A stretch of 64,000 nucleotides of DNA from Poriferisodalis sp965208485 (GCF_965208485.1 NZ_OZ242344.1:1550001-1614000); one strand, 5' to 3'. Numbered from the stretch's first letter, positions 1 through 8,627 are shown. Notes: generated from the letters alone by a model not told the origin. Made by a program: numbers and translations.

Positions 1-381
1 AAAGCAGCGGGCCAGCTTGATCGCCGACTCCACCGATTCGGAGCCGGAGTTCACGAAGAACACCCGGTCGAGGCCGTCGGGCGCGAATTCGGCGATCATC
101 GACGCCGCCTCAATGGCGGAGGGATGGGCGAACCCCCAGTTGGAGTAGAACGCCAACTGGTCCATCTGCTTGGCGGCGGCGGCGGTGAGGTCGCTGCGGC
201 CGTGGCCGAGATTGGTGCAGAACAGCCCGGCGAGTCCGTCGAGGTGCTCGTTGCCGTCGGAGTCGGTGAGGTAGCACCCCTCGCCGCGTTCGATCACCAC
301 GAGATCGTCGGCGTTCCACGCGCCCGCGGGCGTGAAGTGAGGTACGAGATGGCGCCGAGCCAGCTCCCGGTCGTCCCCCAT
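1..381 (-). CDS. Class III aminotransferase, N-terminal part (cut by window edge)
   Basis: The frame reads from an ATG at 381 down to base 1 without a stop, giving 127 residues of a protein that continues outside the window. The start of a PLP-dependent class III (omega-amino acid/diamine) aminotransferase is recognisable: a short helix, a glycine-rich 'DGLAGLFCTNLGHG' stretch and the 'FFVNSGSESVESAIKLAR' segment, where this family binds the PLP phosphate. The lysine that binds PLP lies in the missing part. Substrate cannot be told from this piece. It diverges from the hydrolase gene at 557, leaving 175 bases between them in which I see no clear promoter or repeat. Confidence 0.85.
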   Translation of the reverse strand, partial: MGDDRELARRHLVPHFTPAGAWNADDLVVIERGEGCYLTDSDGNEHLDGLAGLFCTNLGHGRSDLTAAAAKQMDQLAFYSNWGFAHPSAIEAASMIAEFAPDGLDRVFFVNSGSESVESAIKLARCF

Positions 382-556
382 GTGCTCCCCCCTGAGTTCC
401 CTCGAGCGATGCGCGACCTAGTGGTTAGAAACTATCACGCCCGCGTTAGGCCAATTTCCACTTCGAGAACAAGTCTTCGCGCGGCGGCGGCTCGGGCAGG
501 CGTGGCGTGGTTGACGGTTACGGTGCGGGGCATGCACGCACGACGAAGGGGGCTGC

Positions 557-1315
557 ATGCACTCTGAAGAACGCGAACTGGATGCCCCGGACGGCAAGCT
601 CGGGCTGTACATCGTCCGTCCGGACGGCGACGGCCCGTTCCCGCTGGTGATGTTCTTCCACCACGGTCCCGGGTTCGACGCCGGATCACGTGAGGCGGCC
701 GACGCCATCGCTGATGAGGGCTTCTGCGTTGCGGTGCCCGACCGGTACTGGCGCAACGGCCCGTGGCTGACGTTCGACATCGCTGCGCTGTTTGCCGAGG
801 GCCCGGATTCTCCTGCGATGCAGGAATTTCTCGGCCTGCTGCTCGGCACCACCGACGACTTGGTCGACGCGGACATCGAGTTGGTGCTGGCGGCCCTCGA
901 AGACGACCCCGCAGTCGACACCGTCAACGTGGGATGCATCGGCTACTGCATCGGGGCCCGCACGGTGGTGCGGGCGCTGGTCGGCCGGGGTGACACGTTC
1001 GTCGCCGGTGTCGGGCTGCATCCCTCGTTCTGTGTCACGACCGAGCCGGACTCGCCGCACCTGGGCGTGCCGACGATCACCGGACGGCTGCACATGGGAC
1101 AGGGCACGGCAGATCAGCTCGCCTCGCTGGAGCAGAACCAGCCGCTGCTCGACGCGGTGGCTGAGCTGGGCGATCGAGGCAGCGTCGATGTGATCGAGGG
1201 CGCCGACCACGGGTTCGCCGTGCCAGGCGGCCATGCGTATCACGCCGAGGGTGCCGCCCGTTCGTACGCCACGGCGCTCACGATGTTCAGCGAGCATCTC
1301 GGCAGCAGGGCCTGA
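557..1315 (+). CDS. Dienelactone hydrolase family protein
   Basis: A 252-residue cytoplasmic alpha/beta hydrolase of the usual family length. The nucleophile elbow reads GYCIGA with Cys131, which is the cysteine form typical of dienelactone hydrolases. Asp185 (in GTAD) and His218 (in DHGF) are in the right places to complete a Cys-Asp-His triad. The family hydrolyses lactones or esters such as dienelactone, but many actinobacterial members have unknown substrates, so no pathway is assigned. A broken oxidoreductase gene begins 57 bases downstream on the same strand, so the two may once have been co-transcribed. Confidence 0.85.
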   Translation: MHSEERELDAPDGKLGLYIVRPDGDGPFPLVMFFHHGPGFDAGSREAADAIADEGFCVAVPDRYWRNGPWLTFDIAALFAEGPDSPAMQEFLGLLLGTTDDLVDADIELVLAALEDDPAVDTVNVGCIGYCIGARTVVRALVGRGDTFVAGVGLHPSFCVTTEPDSPHLGVPTITGRLHMGQGTADQLASLEQNQPLLDAVAELGDRGSVDVIEGADHGFAVPGGHAYHAEGAARSYATALTMFSEHLGSRA

Positions 1316-1372
1316 CGCCGGCGCCCGGCTCGCCGGGTCGCGGCTGCGGTTGACGAGAGGGGAACTGCACTC

Positions 1373-1664
1373 ATGAGCGCTCAGCGGGTGGTCATCATCG
1401 GCGGCGGCTTCGCCGGGCTCAGCGCTGCCCGGCGACGATGAGGGACTGTTCTTCCGCGTGTACCGCTGGCCCGAGGCGCTGTGCATGGGGGTGCCGGGCA
1501 TGCTTGCCGCGCTCGCGGAAGTGCCTGGCCAGCTTGCCGGCAGCATCGGCAACCTGTTCCTGGCGGGCGACTACATGGGCATCCCGTCGGTCAACGGCGC
1601 TCTGTCGAGCGGTCGCCGCGCCGCAACCGCGGTCGCTGATCTCCTGGCGTCGACCACGGGTTAG
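1373..1664 (+). pseudogene. FAD-dependent amine-oxidase-like oxidoreductase, internally deleted remnant
   Basis: An ATG at 1373 opens a 22-residue frame holding the dinucleotide-binding start of a flavoprotein (VVIIGGGFAGLSAA), which stops at 1439-1441. From about 1431, in a different frame, the sequence continues as the C-terminal end of the same type of protein: 'FRVYRWPEALCMGVPGM', then 'NLFLAGDYMGIPSVNGALSSG' (bases about 1552-1614), the second FAD-contacting segment of flavin amine oxidases, desaturases and protoporphyrinogen oxidases. The whole middle, some 350 residues in relatives, is missing. The clean N-terminal/C-terminal join with a frame change indicates an internal deletion. It cannot make a working enzyme. 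Confidence 0.8.
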
Positions 1665-1723
1665 CCGACGCAGCCAGCGACGCCTTCGCCGCGGAATTCG
1701 AGTCCTGCACCATTGGTAGGGTC

Positions 1724-2102
1724 TTGGATAATCGCCATTACATCGGGAAGCTGACATGCGCAGGCGCGGTACTCGGACTGCTGGTCGCTGTGGCGGTCGC
1801 GGTGCGGATGGTCGCCGGCGCGGTGAACGACGGTCTGGACGACGCCGATGAGGTGGTCGTCTCGTCGCGTTCTGTCGATCTTGTCGAGGTCGAAGACGAC
1901 GAGGATGACGACGACAACATCGAGGGCGCCAGTTGGCTCGCAGCGCAGCTTCGTCGGCTCGCACGAAGCGCCCGCGGCGTACGCCGCTGCGGCGGTGTCG
2001 AGGTTCCCCGACGATGCGGCGCTGCCGAGGCTGGCCCCTGCGGTGGATCCCGACTGTGCGCTGCGCCTGGTGGACCGGGCGGCTTTCCGACCGGTCTCCT
2101 AG
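1724..2102 (+). pseudogene. Possible small membrane-anchored protein, frameshifted (uncertain)
   Basis: A TTG at 1724 begins a frame with a plausible N-terminal transmembrane helix (residues about 12-32, 'AGAVLGLLVAVAVAVRMVAG') followed by a run of acidic residues (EVEDDEDDDD). From about 1930 this frame becomes arginine-rich and implausible, while the third forward frame becomes protein-like and ends at a TAG (2100-2102) that overlaps the stop of the convergent PIG-L gene. One small indel near 1920-1960 would join the two halves. No homologue is recognised. It could also be non-coding sequence, and nothing else is visible in this stretch. Confidence 0.3.
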
Positions 2103-2833
2103 GCGGCAGGGACGACGCGGTAGGCCTCGGCGAGGCGGCCCTCTGGCAGGCCACCGGCTTCGGCCGTACCGCTGCACCACTCGCGGACTCGATCGGCGAG
2201 ACCGTCGAATTGGGCGACCTGGCTGTGGTGCTCGCGCAGCGCTGCGATCTTCTGCTCGAAGGTGTCGGTGATGTCGATATAGCGGTTCGGCTCGGCGCCG
2301 GTCAGCCAGATCTCGCTGACCTCGTGAGGCTCGTGACCCTCGTCGAGCAGATCGGGAAACGCACGCGGATTGCGGCTGTCGGGGTACACGGCGGCCAGCG
2401 CCGCTGTGGCGGTGGCCAGGTGGTCGGGATGGGAGATGTAGATGTGATCCCAGTTGGGGATCGACGTCTGGCACAGCACCACATCGGGGCGTGAGATGCG
2501 AATCACGCGTGCGATGTCGCGGCGCAAGCCCAAGTCGGCCACGACCATGCCATCGGGATGGCCCAGCCAGTGCAGTTCGGTCACGCCCACGCGCCTGGCA
2601 GCAGCCGTCTGCTCTGCCTGACGCATCTCAGCCAGCTCCGCAGACGTGTGAGTGAGATCGTCACCGCCGGCTTCGCCGCTGGTCGTCAGGCAGTACGACA
2701 CATGGCACCCGGCGCCAGTGAGCGCTGCGACGGTGCCGGCCATGCCGAAGTCGATGTCGTCGGGATGCGCGACCACGATGAGCGTCCGTTGCGGCGCTTC
2801 GATCTCGCCTTGGTCCGTGAGGATCACACCCAC
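2099..2833 (-). CDS. PIG-L / LmbE-family zinc deacetylase
   Basis: 244 residues with the two zinc-binding signatures of the PIG-L family: AHPDD at residues 22-26 and HPDH at 135-138. Family members remove N-acetyl groups from sugars: MshB in mycothiol synthesis, Mca in conjugate cleavage, and antibiotic and GlcNAc deacetylases. Length and motifs suggest an intact metalloenzyme, but no inositol-specific feature or mycothiol gene neighbour supports naming it MshB. It ends three bases into a convergent frame and lies only 3 bases downstream of the Fic gene on the same strand, so it is probably transcribed with it. Confidence 0.85.
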   Translation of the reverse strand: MGVILTDQGEIEAPQRTLIVVAHPDDIDFGMAGTVAALTGAGCHVSYCLTTSGEAGGDDLTHTSAELAEMRQAEQTAAARRVGVTELHWLGHPDGMVVADLGLRRDIARVIRISRPDVVLCQTSIPNWDHIYISHPDHLATATAALAAVYPDSRNPRAFPDLLDEGHEPHEVSEIWLTGAEPNRYIDITDTFEQKIAALREHHSQVAQFDGLADRVREWCSGTAEAGGLPEGRLAEAYRVVPAA

Positions 2834-2836
2834 CGG

Positions 2837-4327
2837 CTACTCGCCTCGTCGCCACTGATCGAGGGCGCGAAGCAACGACTCTTCGAGCCACCCGTCAAAA
2901 CGGCGCTCCACTGATGCCGTGGCCTCCTTGTAGTTGAACTGGAAGAGCTCGTCACACACCGGTTCCAGCTCAATGATCTGGTGCTCAATATCGTCGCCCT
3001 TCTGCCTGCGATAGAGGCACATCGAGGCACCGACCAGACCCCTAAACTCACGATTCAAGCCGTGGAGCGAGAAGAGGATTTCCGAACGACCGCTCTCAGT
3101 CACCAGCCCGAGCCGCACCCAAGAGTGAAGCTCGCGAGCGTTGGCCCAATAGTCAAGGCTGGCATGGCGAGCAGTCTCGATGACTTGGTAGCGATGCCAC
3201 GCGCGACGATCAGTGTCCTCATCGACGCCATAGTCCACAAAGACACGACGAGCTTGGTCATCGGCACCGATCGCGTCGGAAATGTCGTTTCGGAGGGTCC
3301 GGAACCTCGACCACGCCATTTGGGCGAGCGTCGTCGCAGTTTCCTTCGCCTGTTCCATGTCGACGCGCGTCTGCGCTCGTCGCTCGCGGAATTGTTCGCC
3401 GATGGCCGCTATGAGCTGGTCGGTCCGCTCTGCCGCCTGCCGGATCTGCTCGCCGATGCCGATGGCCTTGCGAAACCATGTGCGCTGGACCGATGCAAAC
3501 TGCGATGCCAGCGGCAGTAGATCCCCAGCGTCGGCAGCCTTCAGGTTGTCGATGTACCTGACTCGATCTGCGCTCGCAATGACCAGCGGGAACCATCCCT
3601 CACGGATGAGCACGAGCGACGCAAGAGCCCGGGCAACGCGACCATTGCCGTCCTGGAAGGGATGAATCTGGGTGAATCGGTGATGCAGCCATGCGGCTTC
3701 GAGTTCCGCAGCGACACCCGCTTCTGTATGGTCAAGGTGCATCTCGACCAGCCGCTCCATTTCGGGGGCAACCTGTTCGGGCGGGCAGTACTCGAAGATA
3801 CGACCATCGGGCTGTGTCGGATTGTTGGGGTGCAGCTTGTATTCCCCATGCGACAACGCAACCTCGACCGGTCGGCCGAACTGGTCGATTCCCGAAGCGG
3901 CGGCCTGCTTGCGAGTCATCAGGGCGTGAAGTTCCTTGATGTACGATTCTGACAGGCATCGCTGCTGCCCGACGAAGTCGAACAGGAAATCGACGGCTTG
4001 GGCTTGGTCGGCAATAATCCCCGCCACGATCTGCGGCGTCTTGTCTGTCGCGTCGTGGGGAATGAGCGAGGCATCGATGCCTTGCTCGATCAGCAGCTGA
4101 GTGATGCCCGCATCGAAGGTGTAGACACGTTCAATCAGTCCGGTTTCGATAGCCCACTCGCGCTTGAGCCGTTCGTTGAAATCGTCGACTTGATCGGTTG
4201 GCAACTCGCTCTTGACGTCATCCCACACGCCGGAGAGCGACAGCAGCTCTGCACGGTCGAGGTCATGGTCTCGCTGTTTCAGGTCGGTGATCGGCGACCA
4301 GTGACGTGCTGTCTCGGCTTCTGCCAT
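2837..4327 (-). CDS. Fic-domain protein (AMPylase-type)
   Basis: A 496-residue Fic protein. The active-site loop HPFQDGNGR is at residues 222-230 and matches the canonical HPFx[D/E]GNGR, so AMP transfer chemistry is plausible. Upstream, residues 62-66 read TGLIE, followed by Arg. This fits the T-x-x-x-E core of the N-terminal inhibitory helix of class II Fic proteins, but with Arg where Gly or Asn is usual. The C-terminal half (about 300-496) is a long, charged, mostly helical region with no domain I can name. It is encoded between the NfuA-like and PIG-L genes with very short spacers (17 and 9 bases), suggesting one transcript. No separate antitoxin gene is next to it, consistent with built-in inhibition. 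Confidence 0.9.
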   Translation of the reverse strand: MAEAETARHWSPITDLKQRDHDLDRAELLSLSGVWDDVKSELPTDQVDDFNERLKREWAIETGLIERVYTFDAGITQLLIEQGIDASLIPHDATDKTPQIVAGIIADQAQAVDFLFDFVGQQRCLSESYIKELHALMTRKQAAASGIDQFGRPVEVALSHGEYKLHPNNPTQPDGRIFEYCPPEQVAPEMERLVEMHLDHTEAGVAAELEAAWLHHRFTQIHPFQDGNGRVARALASLVLIREGWFPLVIASADRVRYIDNLKAADAGDLLPLASQFASVQRTWFRKAIGIGEQIRQAAERTDQLIAAIGEQFRERRAQTRVDMEQAKETATTLAQMAWSRFRTLRNDISDAIGADDQARRVFVDYGVDEDTDRRAWHRYQVIETARHASLDYWANARELHSWVRLGLVTESGRSEILFSLHGLNREFRGLVGASMCLYRRQKGDDIEHQIIELEPVCDELFQFNYKEATASVERRFDGWLEESLLRALDQWRRGE

Positions 4328-4344
4328 CGCGGTCTTGTCGCGGA

Positions 4345-5010
4345 CTAGGTGAAGTAGGGGTTCTCGCCCGAGGCGTGGTCGGTGAGGTCGACCACGCGCT
4401 CGATCTCAGGAATGAGCTCGCGCAGGGTGCGCTCGATGCCGGCGGTGACCGTCGCGTTGGCCATGCCGCAGCCTTGGCAGCCCCCGCCCAGCTTGACGAT
4501 CACCGTGTCGTCTTCGACGGCGACCAACTCGGCGAAGCCGCCGTGAGCGGCGATCGAGGGATTGATGCGCTTCGTCAGCACCTCGCGCACGTTGTCCTCG
4601 ACGCTGCCGTCGAGATCCAGCTGCGCGTTGGGTCCCAAGTCTGGGCGGTTGGGATTGCGCAGCACTAGGCCCGGCTGGTTGGGATTAGACGGCAGATCCA
4701 GCGAAGCGCCGTCCAGCTTGACGACGTCCCGGTCGGGAATGAGCACCGTGAGGCCACCGCCCGCCGCGAACGGCACATCAACGGGGTCAGCCTCGGACAG
4801 CAGCTCGAAGGCGAGGTCGTAGGTGTAGTCGACGCCCTGAGCGCCGGTCACTTCGATGCGCAGCGCCAACTGTTCCGCATCGACCTCGCCGGTACGCAGC
4901 TCGAGAATCTTCTCGAGGGCCGTGGGGGTAACCGTGAAGGTCTCCCGCCGGGCCTCCATCATCGCTTCGCGCACTGCGTCAGCAGGAGCCGTCGGGTCGC
5001 TCAGGGCCAT
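4345..5010 (-). CDS. NfuA-like Fe-S scaffold protein (NifU C-terminal domain)
   Basis: 221 residues. The C-terminal third is a NifU-type domain with CxxC at Cys178/Cys181 (GGGCQGCGMA), which carries a 4Fe-4S cluster for delivery to apoproteins. The N-terminal half (about 25-100) resembles a degenerate A-type (IscA/HesB) domain lacking its cysteines, the domain order of E. coli NfuA. It is therefore a probable Fe-S carrier or repair protein. It is the first gene of a minus-strand group continuing into the Fic and PIG-L genes. Confidence 0.85.
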   Translation of the reverse strand: MALSDPTAPADAVREAMMEARRETFTVTPTALEKILELRTGEVDAEQLALRIEVTGAQGVDYTYDLAFELLSEADPVDVPFAAGGGLTVLIPDRDVVKLDGASLDLPSNPNQPGLVLRNPNRPDLGPNAQLDLDGSVEDNVREVLTKRINPSIAAHGGFAELVAVEDDTVIVKLGGGCQGCGMANATVTAGIERTLRELIPEIERVVDLTDHASGENPYFT

Positions 5011-5160
5011 GGTCGCAGCCTACTGAGGGCATCCCGCAGCGCCGTGGGCATCCTCAGCCGCTATCAACACGAGGCTAGAAGGAGCAAGCTTCCCGTTGCC
5101 GCACCCGTTGTCTCCTGCTCTGTCTCCTGCTCTGGTACCCGTTTCCTATGGGTTGCAGGC

Positions 5161-5203
5161 ACACGGGCCGCCCGGGCCACGGCTTCGCCTGTCGGCTCTG
5201 CCT
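5161..5203 (-). repeat. Dispersed GC-rich intergenic repeat (REP-like), copy 1
   Basis: Read on the minus strand, these 43 bases match the starts of the copies at 48877 and 57070 in all but a few positions, sharing the cores 'GGCGAAGCCG' and 'CCCGAGCGGCCCG' (here CCCGGGCGGCCCG). The copies lie only between genes. The sequence around it (5011-5217) shows no gene. Confidence 0.6.
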
Positions 5204-5217
5204 CCGCTAGAACTCCG

Positions 5218-5355
5218 CTAGAACACTGAGGTCAGCGCAGCAAAGCCAGTCAGAAGCATCGCCGCAACGACGAGGACCGCGGTCCACCACAATCCGGGCC
5301 GACGCTGGCGCAGCGGGCGCAGATTGCCTGCTGCGTCATAGCGGTGACGTCTCAT
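5218..5355 (-). CDS. Small single-pass membrane protein (45 residues)
   Basis: An ATG at 5355 opens a 45-codon frame ending in TAG (CTA at 5218-5220 on the plus strand). The product has an arginine-rich N-terminus (MRRHRYD...LRQRRP) followed by one strong hydrophobic helix (residues about 22-42, 'LWWTAVLVVAAMLLTGFAAL') and a short tail, so it should sit in the membrane with the N-terminus inside. It begins 9 bases after the stop of the upstream lipoprotein gene, which suggests translation from the same message. No family is recognised. The charge pattern and tight spacing support a real small gene. Confidence 0.55.
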   Translation of the reverse strand: MRRHRYDAAGNLRPLRQRRPGLWWTAVLVVAAMLLTGFAALTSVF

Positions 5356-5364
5356 GCGCCGGGC

Positions 5365-5967
5365 CTAGCCCTTCAGTGTCCATTCGATCGCGCCGTTCTC
5401 GTTCAGGACCCTCACTTCGAGGTTGCCCGTCTCACCAGTGCTCGGCGAGGTGAGCTTGCACAAGAAGGTCTGGTTGACCGAGACCACGAGATACTGGTCG
5501 TCTCCGCAGTCTGCCTGAACGTCACGGCCGATATCGGTCGCTACCTCGGCACCGAGCGCCGTCTCGGCGGCGTTCACCTGCATCACGGCTTGGCGGGGCC
5601 GGACCTCCCGGCGACCCTGCTCGTCGATGATCGTGACATGGGCCTCATAGAAGGCACCCTCGACGAGCCCGTTGCACAGGAACGTCGACCCGGGACGGAT
5701 CGGCGCATTCGGAGGACAGCTGACCGCAGTGATCTCCGCTGGTGCCACGACGCTCTGGAGGTAGTCCTGGACCTCACGTTCGAGCTGCGTCTGATCAGGT
5801 TCGCCCCCGCACGCCGCCACCACGATCGCCGTCGCACCCAACGCCATCACCCACTGCACCAGCTTCTTCGGACGGCAGAAGCTCGCCGGTCGCCCCGGCA
5901 CGCGGGACGTTCCCTGCGTGGTCGGTCTGGTCAATGTGGCGACCTCCGGTTGGGGCAGTCGGGACAT
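5365..5967 (-). CDS. Secreted lipoprotein resembling DUF4333 proteins
   Basis: 200 residues from the longest start. A signal peptide (about residues 35-52) ends in the lipobox-like 'VVAAC', so the protein should be lipid-anchored outside the membrane. If so, translation may start closer to the signal peptide, for instance at the internal Met41. The mature part holds two similar halves of 'VSCP...F.C' character, each with a cysteine pair (CPPN...FLC and DCGDD...FLC), as in the actinobacterial DUF4333 family, whose function is unknown. It is followed at once by a 45-residue membrane protein and preceded by the acyl-CoA mutase gene on the same strand. Confidence 0.7.
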   Translation of the reverse strand: MSRLPQPEVATLTRPTTQGTSRVPGRPASFCRPKKLVQWVMALGATAIVVAACGGEPDQTQLEREVQDYLQSVVAPAEITAVSCPPNAPIRPGSTFLCNGLVEGAFYEAHVTIIDEQGRREVRPRQAVMQVNAAETALGAEVATDIGRDVQADCGDDQYLVVSVNQTFLCKLTSPSTGETGNLEVRVLNENGAIEWTLKG

Positions 5968-6003
5968 TAGCCCTTGATCAGACGGGAAAACGCGATCTCT
6001 CGA

Positions 6004-7671
6004 TCAGATGAACGGCCGCTCCTGGTAACGGCCGAAGACATCGGCAAGGGCGTTGGTCACCTCGCCCACAGTGGCCCGAGTGCGCACGGTGTCGATGAGG
6101 TGAGGCATGAGGTTCGCGTCGGTTTCAGCGGCCCGGCGCAACATCATGAGCGCGTCGTCGACCGCGGCCTGGTTGCGGTCGGCGCGCACCTGGCTCAGTC
6201 GCTTGATCTGTCGCTGCTCGTCGTCGTTGGTGATCTTGAGCAGATCGATCTCGTCGTCCTCGTTGTCCTCGGTGAATGCACTGGCCCCCACTACCACTCG
6301 GCGGCCCGCATTCACCTTCTTCTCGAACTCGTAGGCGGCATCCGCGATGCCCGACTGGTACCAGCCCTCGTCGATCAGCCGGAACGCCCCTTCCAGCATC
6401 GACCCGTCGCCGGCCGCTTCGATGTGGGCGAACATCTCCTCAGCCTCGGCCTCGAGCTTGTCGGTGAGCGCCTCGATGAACCAGCTGCCGCCGAGGGGAT
6501 CGACGACGTTGGCGGCGCCGGTCTCGTGGGCGATGATCTGCTGAGTCCGCAAGGCGATGCGAGCAGCTTTGTCGGTCGGCAGCGCCAACGCCTCGTCCAT
6601 CGAGTTGGTGTGCAGGCTCTGGGTGCCTCCCAGCACCCCGGCGAGCGCCTCGATCGCCGTGCGCGCGATGTTGATCTCAGGCTGCTGGGCCGTGAGCGAG
6701 ACGCCCGCCGTCTGGGTGTGGAACCGCAGCATCGTCGAGCGCTCGCTGGCGGCGCCGTAGCGGTCGCGCATCCAGCGGGCCCAGATGCGCCGGGCCGCCC
6801 GGTACTTCGCGATCTCCTCGAAGAAGTCGATGTGAGCATTGAAGAAGAAGCTGAGCCGCGGGGCGAACTCGTCGGTGGACAGGCCCCGCTGAGCCGCAGC
6901 CTCGACGTACGCGAAACCGTTCGCCAGCGTGAAGGCCAGCTCCTGGGCGGCAGTGGAGCCCGCCTCGCGGATGTGGTAGCCGCTGATGGACACCGAGTTC
7001 CAGCGGGGCATCTCGTTGGTGGCGAACTCGATGGTGTCGGCCACGAGTCGCATCGAGGGCCGCGGCGGGTACACCCATTCCTTCTGCGCTTGGTACTCCT
7101 TGAGAATGTCGTTCTGCAGCGTGCCGCCGAGGCTGCGGCGGTCTGCGCCGTGCTCCTCGGCGTTGGCCACGAACATCGCCCAGATCGTTGCGGCGGGGGC
7201 ATTGATGGTCATCGAGGTGGTGGTTGCCTCGAGGTCGATGCCGTCATACAGCGTCGCCATGTCCTCGATGGAGTCGACGGCCACGCCGCAGCGGCCGACC
7301 TCGCCGAGCGACATGACGTCGTCGGAGTCAAGGCCCATCAGCGTGGGCATGTCGAAGGCAGTGGACAGCCCGCCCCCGCCGGCCTCGAGAATCTCGTGGA
7401 ATCGCCGGTTCGTGTCCTCGGGAGTGCCGAACCCAGCGAACATGCGCATCGTCCAGAGACGACCGCGGTAGCCGCTGGGGTGCACGCCCCGCGTGTACGG
7501 GAACTGTCCGGGCCAGCCGACGTCTGGATCAGGCTCGCCGTCGGTCGGGGCATAGAGCGGATCGAGCTCGATGCCGCTCATCGTGGAGAAGTCCGCGTCT
7601 CGCATCCTGGTGTCTTCGAACTCCGATTGCCAGCGTTCGCGTGTCACCAGATGTCTCCTGTCCTGCGGCAC
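6004..7671 (-). CDS. B12-dependent acyl-CoA mutase, large (catalytic) subunit
   Basis: 555 residues, the length of mutase large subunits that lack the C-terminal cobalamin domain. The TIM-barrel start 'RGRLWTMRMFAGFGTPEDTN' and 'GLSTAFDMPTLMGLDSD', and the end 'GEVTNALADVFG', are typical of methylmalonyl-CoA mutase relatives. Such proteins interconvert branched and linear acyl-CoAs (methylmalonyl/succinyl-CoA or related pairs) by a radical mechanism. A matching B12-binding small subunit is encoded about 20 kb away at 28046. Substrate specificity within the mutase family (methylmalonyl, isobutyryl, ethylmalonyl or hydroxyisobutyryl) is not settled from sequence here. It stands alone with no chaperone gene (MeaB) nearby. 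Confidence 0.85.
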   Translation of the reverse strand: MPQDRRHLVTRERWQSEFEDTRMRDADFSTMSGIELDPLYAPTDGEPDPDVGWPGQFPYTRGVHPSGYRGRLWTMRMFAGFGTPEDTNRRFHEILEAGGGGLSTAFDMPTLMGLDSDDVMSLGEVGRCGVAVDSIEDMATLYDGIDLEATTTSMTINAPAATIWAMFVANAEEHGADRRSLGGTLQNDILKEYQAQKEWVYPPRPSMRLVADTIEFATNEMPRWNSVSISGYHIREAGSTAAQELAFTLANGFAYVEAAAQRGLSTDEFAPRLSFFFNAHIDFFEEIAKYRAARRIWARWMRDRYGAASERSTMLRFHTQTAGVSLTAQQPEINIARTAIEALAGVLGGTQSLHTNSMDEALALPTDKAARIALRTQQIIAHETGAANVVDPLGGSWFIEALTDKLEAEAEEMFAHIEAAGDGSMLEGAFRLIDEGWYQSGIADAAYEFEKKVNAGRRVVVGASAFTEDNEDDEIDLLKITNDDEQRQIKRLSQVRADRNQAAVDDALMMLRRAAETDANLMPHLIDTVRTRATVGEVTNALADVFGRYQERPFI

Positions 7672-7784
7672 CTTGTCGGTGCTGCGCCGAACTCGGCGCC
7701 TATGTCACATTCGGCGCTCGCAGTGTAGGCAGGCACCCGGCCACGGGCCGTGGCTGCGATCTGCTCAGCCTCTTGCGCGCATCG

Positions 7785-8627
7785 CTAGAGGCGGAGCGGG
7801 TCCACCGGTCCCTGACCGCTGCCGAGCCGCCGAGATGCTCCCGCTGCGATGGCACGAGATGTCAGATCGTGGGCGAGGTCGATCGCCGCATCGGGGTCGG
7901 TGCCCTTGGCCAGCTCAGCGCAGATCGCCGCTGAGAAGACGTCGCCCGCACCCCGGACGTTGCGGGTGTCGACACGTGGGGCGCTCAAGAGCCGCACACC
8001 GCCGGTGCGTACCACGACGTCGGTGACGGTGGTGCCGTCAGCGGCTCGGCCGCCGGTGACGACGACGGTTTCCGGACCCGCGGCGGCGAGCTCGCGGGCC
8101 GCATCGATCCACGCTTCGGGATCAGCTCCCAAGCTCCTGCCCACGAGCAGCCCTGCCTCGAGGTGGTTCGGCGTCACGACTCGGGCGCACCCCAGCAAGC
8201 GCGTCGCAACAGCGCGCTCGGCGTCGATGCTGAGCATCGGCTCGCCCTTCCCGTTCACCAGCACCGGATCCACCACCAACTGCGGCAGGCGGCGGGCCGC
8301 GACCGATGCGACAGCCGAGATCGTCTCAGCCGAGAGCATCAGACCGGTCTTGGCCGCAGCGATGGGCATGTCGTCGAGCACCGTCTCGATCTGGGTTGCG
8401 ACCAGCTCGGCGTCGACAGACTGCGCTGCCCGGAACTCAGTTGTGTTCTGCGCAGAGACCAGCGTCAGCGCGAATGAACCGTGCACCCCGCAGGCCGCGA
8501 ACGCCCGCAGGTCCGCCGCGAGGCCCGCAGCGCCTGAGGAATCCGCGCCCGCGATGGTCAGCGCCGCAGTGGACCAAGCGCGCTGAGGGGGCGGGCCGCC
8601 AGTGCTGTCGTCGGATCGACCGGTCAC
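7785..8627 (-). CDS. thiD: Hydroxymethylpyrimidine / phosphomethylpyrimidine kinase
   Basis: 280 residues of the ribokinase-fold ThiD family: 'TIAGADSSGAAG' near the N-terminus (substrate binding), 'SAQNTT', 'DPVLVNGKG' and 'TPNHLEAG' in order, then 'RGAGDVFSAAI' near residue 235, containing the anion-hole and catalytic Asp segment (usually GTGCTFSAAI; the altered residues are a mild oddity). The enzyme phosphorylates HMP and HMP-P for thiamine synthesis. Only 69 bases separate it from the divergent gene at 8697, too little for a TPP riboswitch, and none is seen. The first 18 residues may not be translated. Confidence 0.85.
   Translation of the reverse strand: MTGRSDDSTGGPPPQRAWSTAALTIAGADSSGAAGLAADLRAFAACGVHGSFALTLVSAQNTTEFRAAQSVDAELVATQIETVLDDMPIAAAKTGLMLSAETISAVASVAARRLPQLVVDPVLVNGKGEPMLSIDAERAVATRLLGCARVVTPNHLEAGLLVGRSLGADPEAWIDAARELAAAGPETVVVTGGRAADGTTVTDVVVRTGGVRLLSAPRVDTRNVRGAGDVFSAAICAELAKGTDPDAAIDLAHDLTSRAIAAGASRRLGSGQGPVDPLRL

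Noticed and set aside
2837..5010. Fic toxin-antitoxin pair with the adjacent gene
   Set aside because: The adjacent gene is an NfuA-like Fe-S protein, not a small antitoxin, and the Fic protein carries its own inhibitory-like motif.
5974..7728. 584-codon plus-strand frame
   Set aside because: Antisense to the acyl-CoA mutase large subunit, with mirror-frame composition and no motifs.
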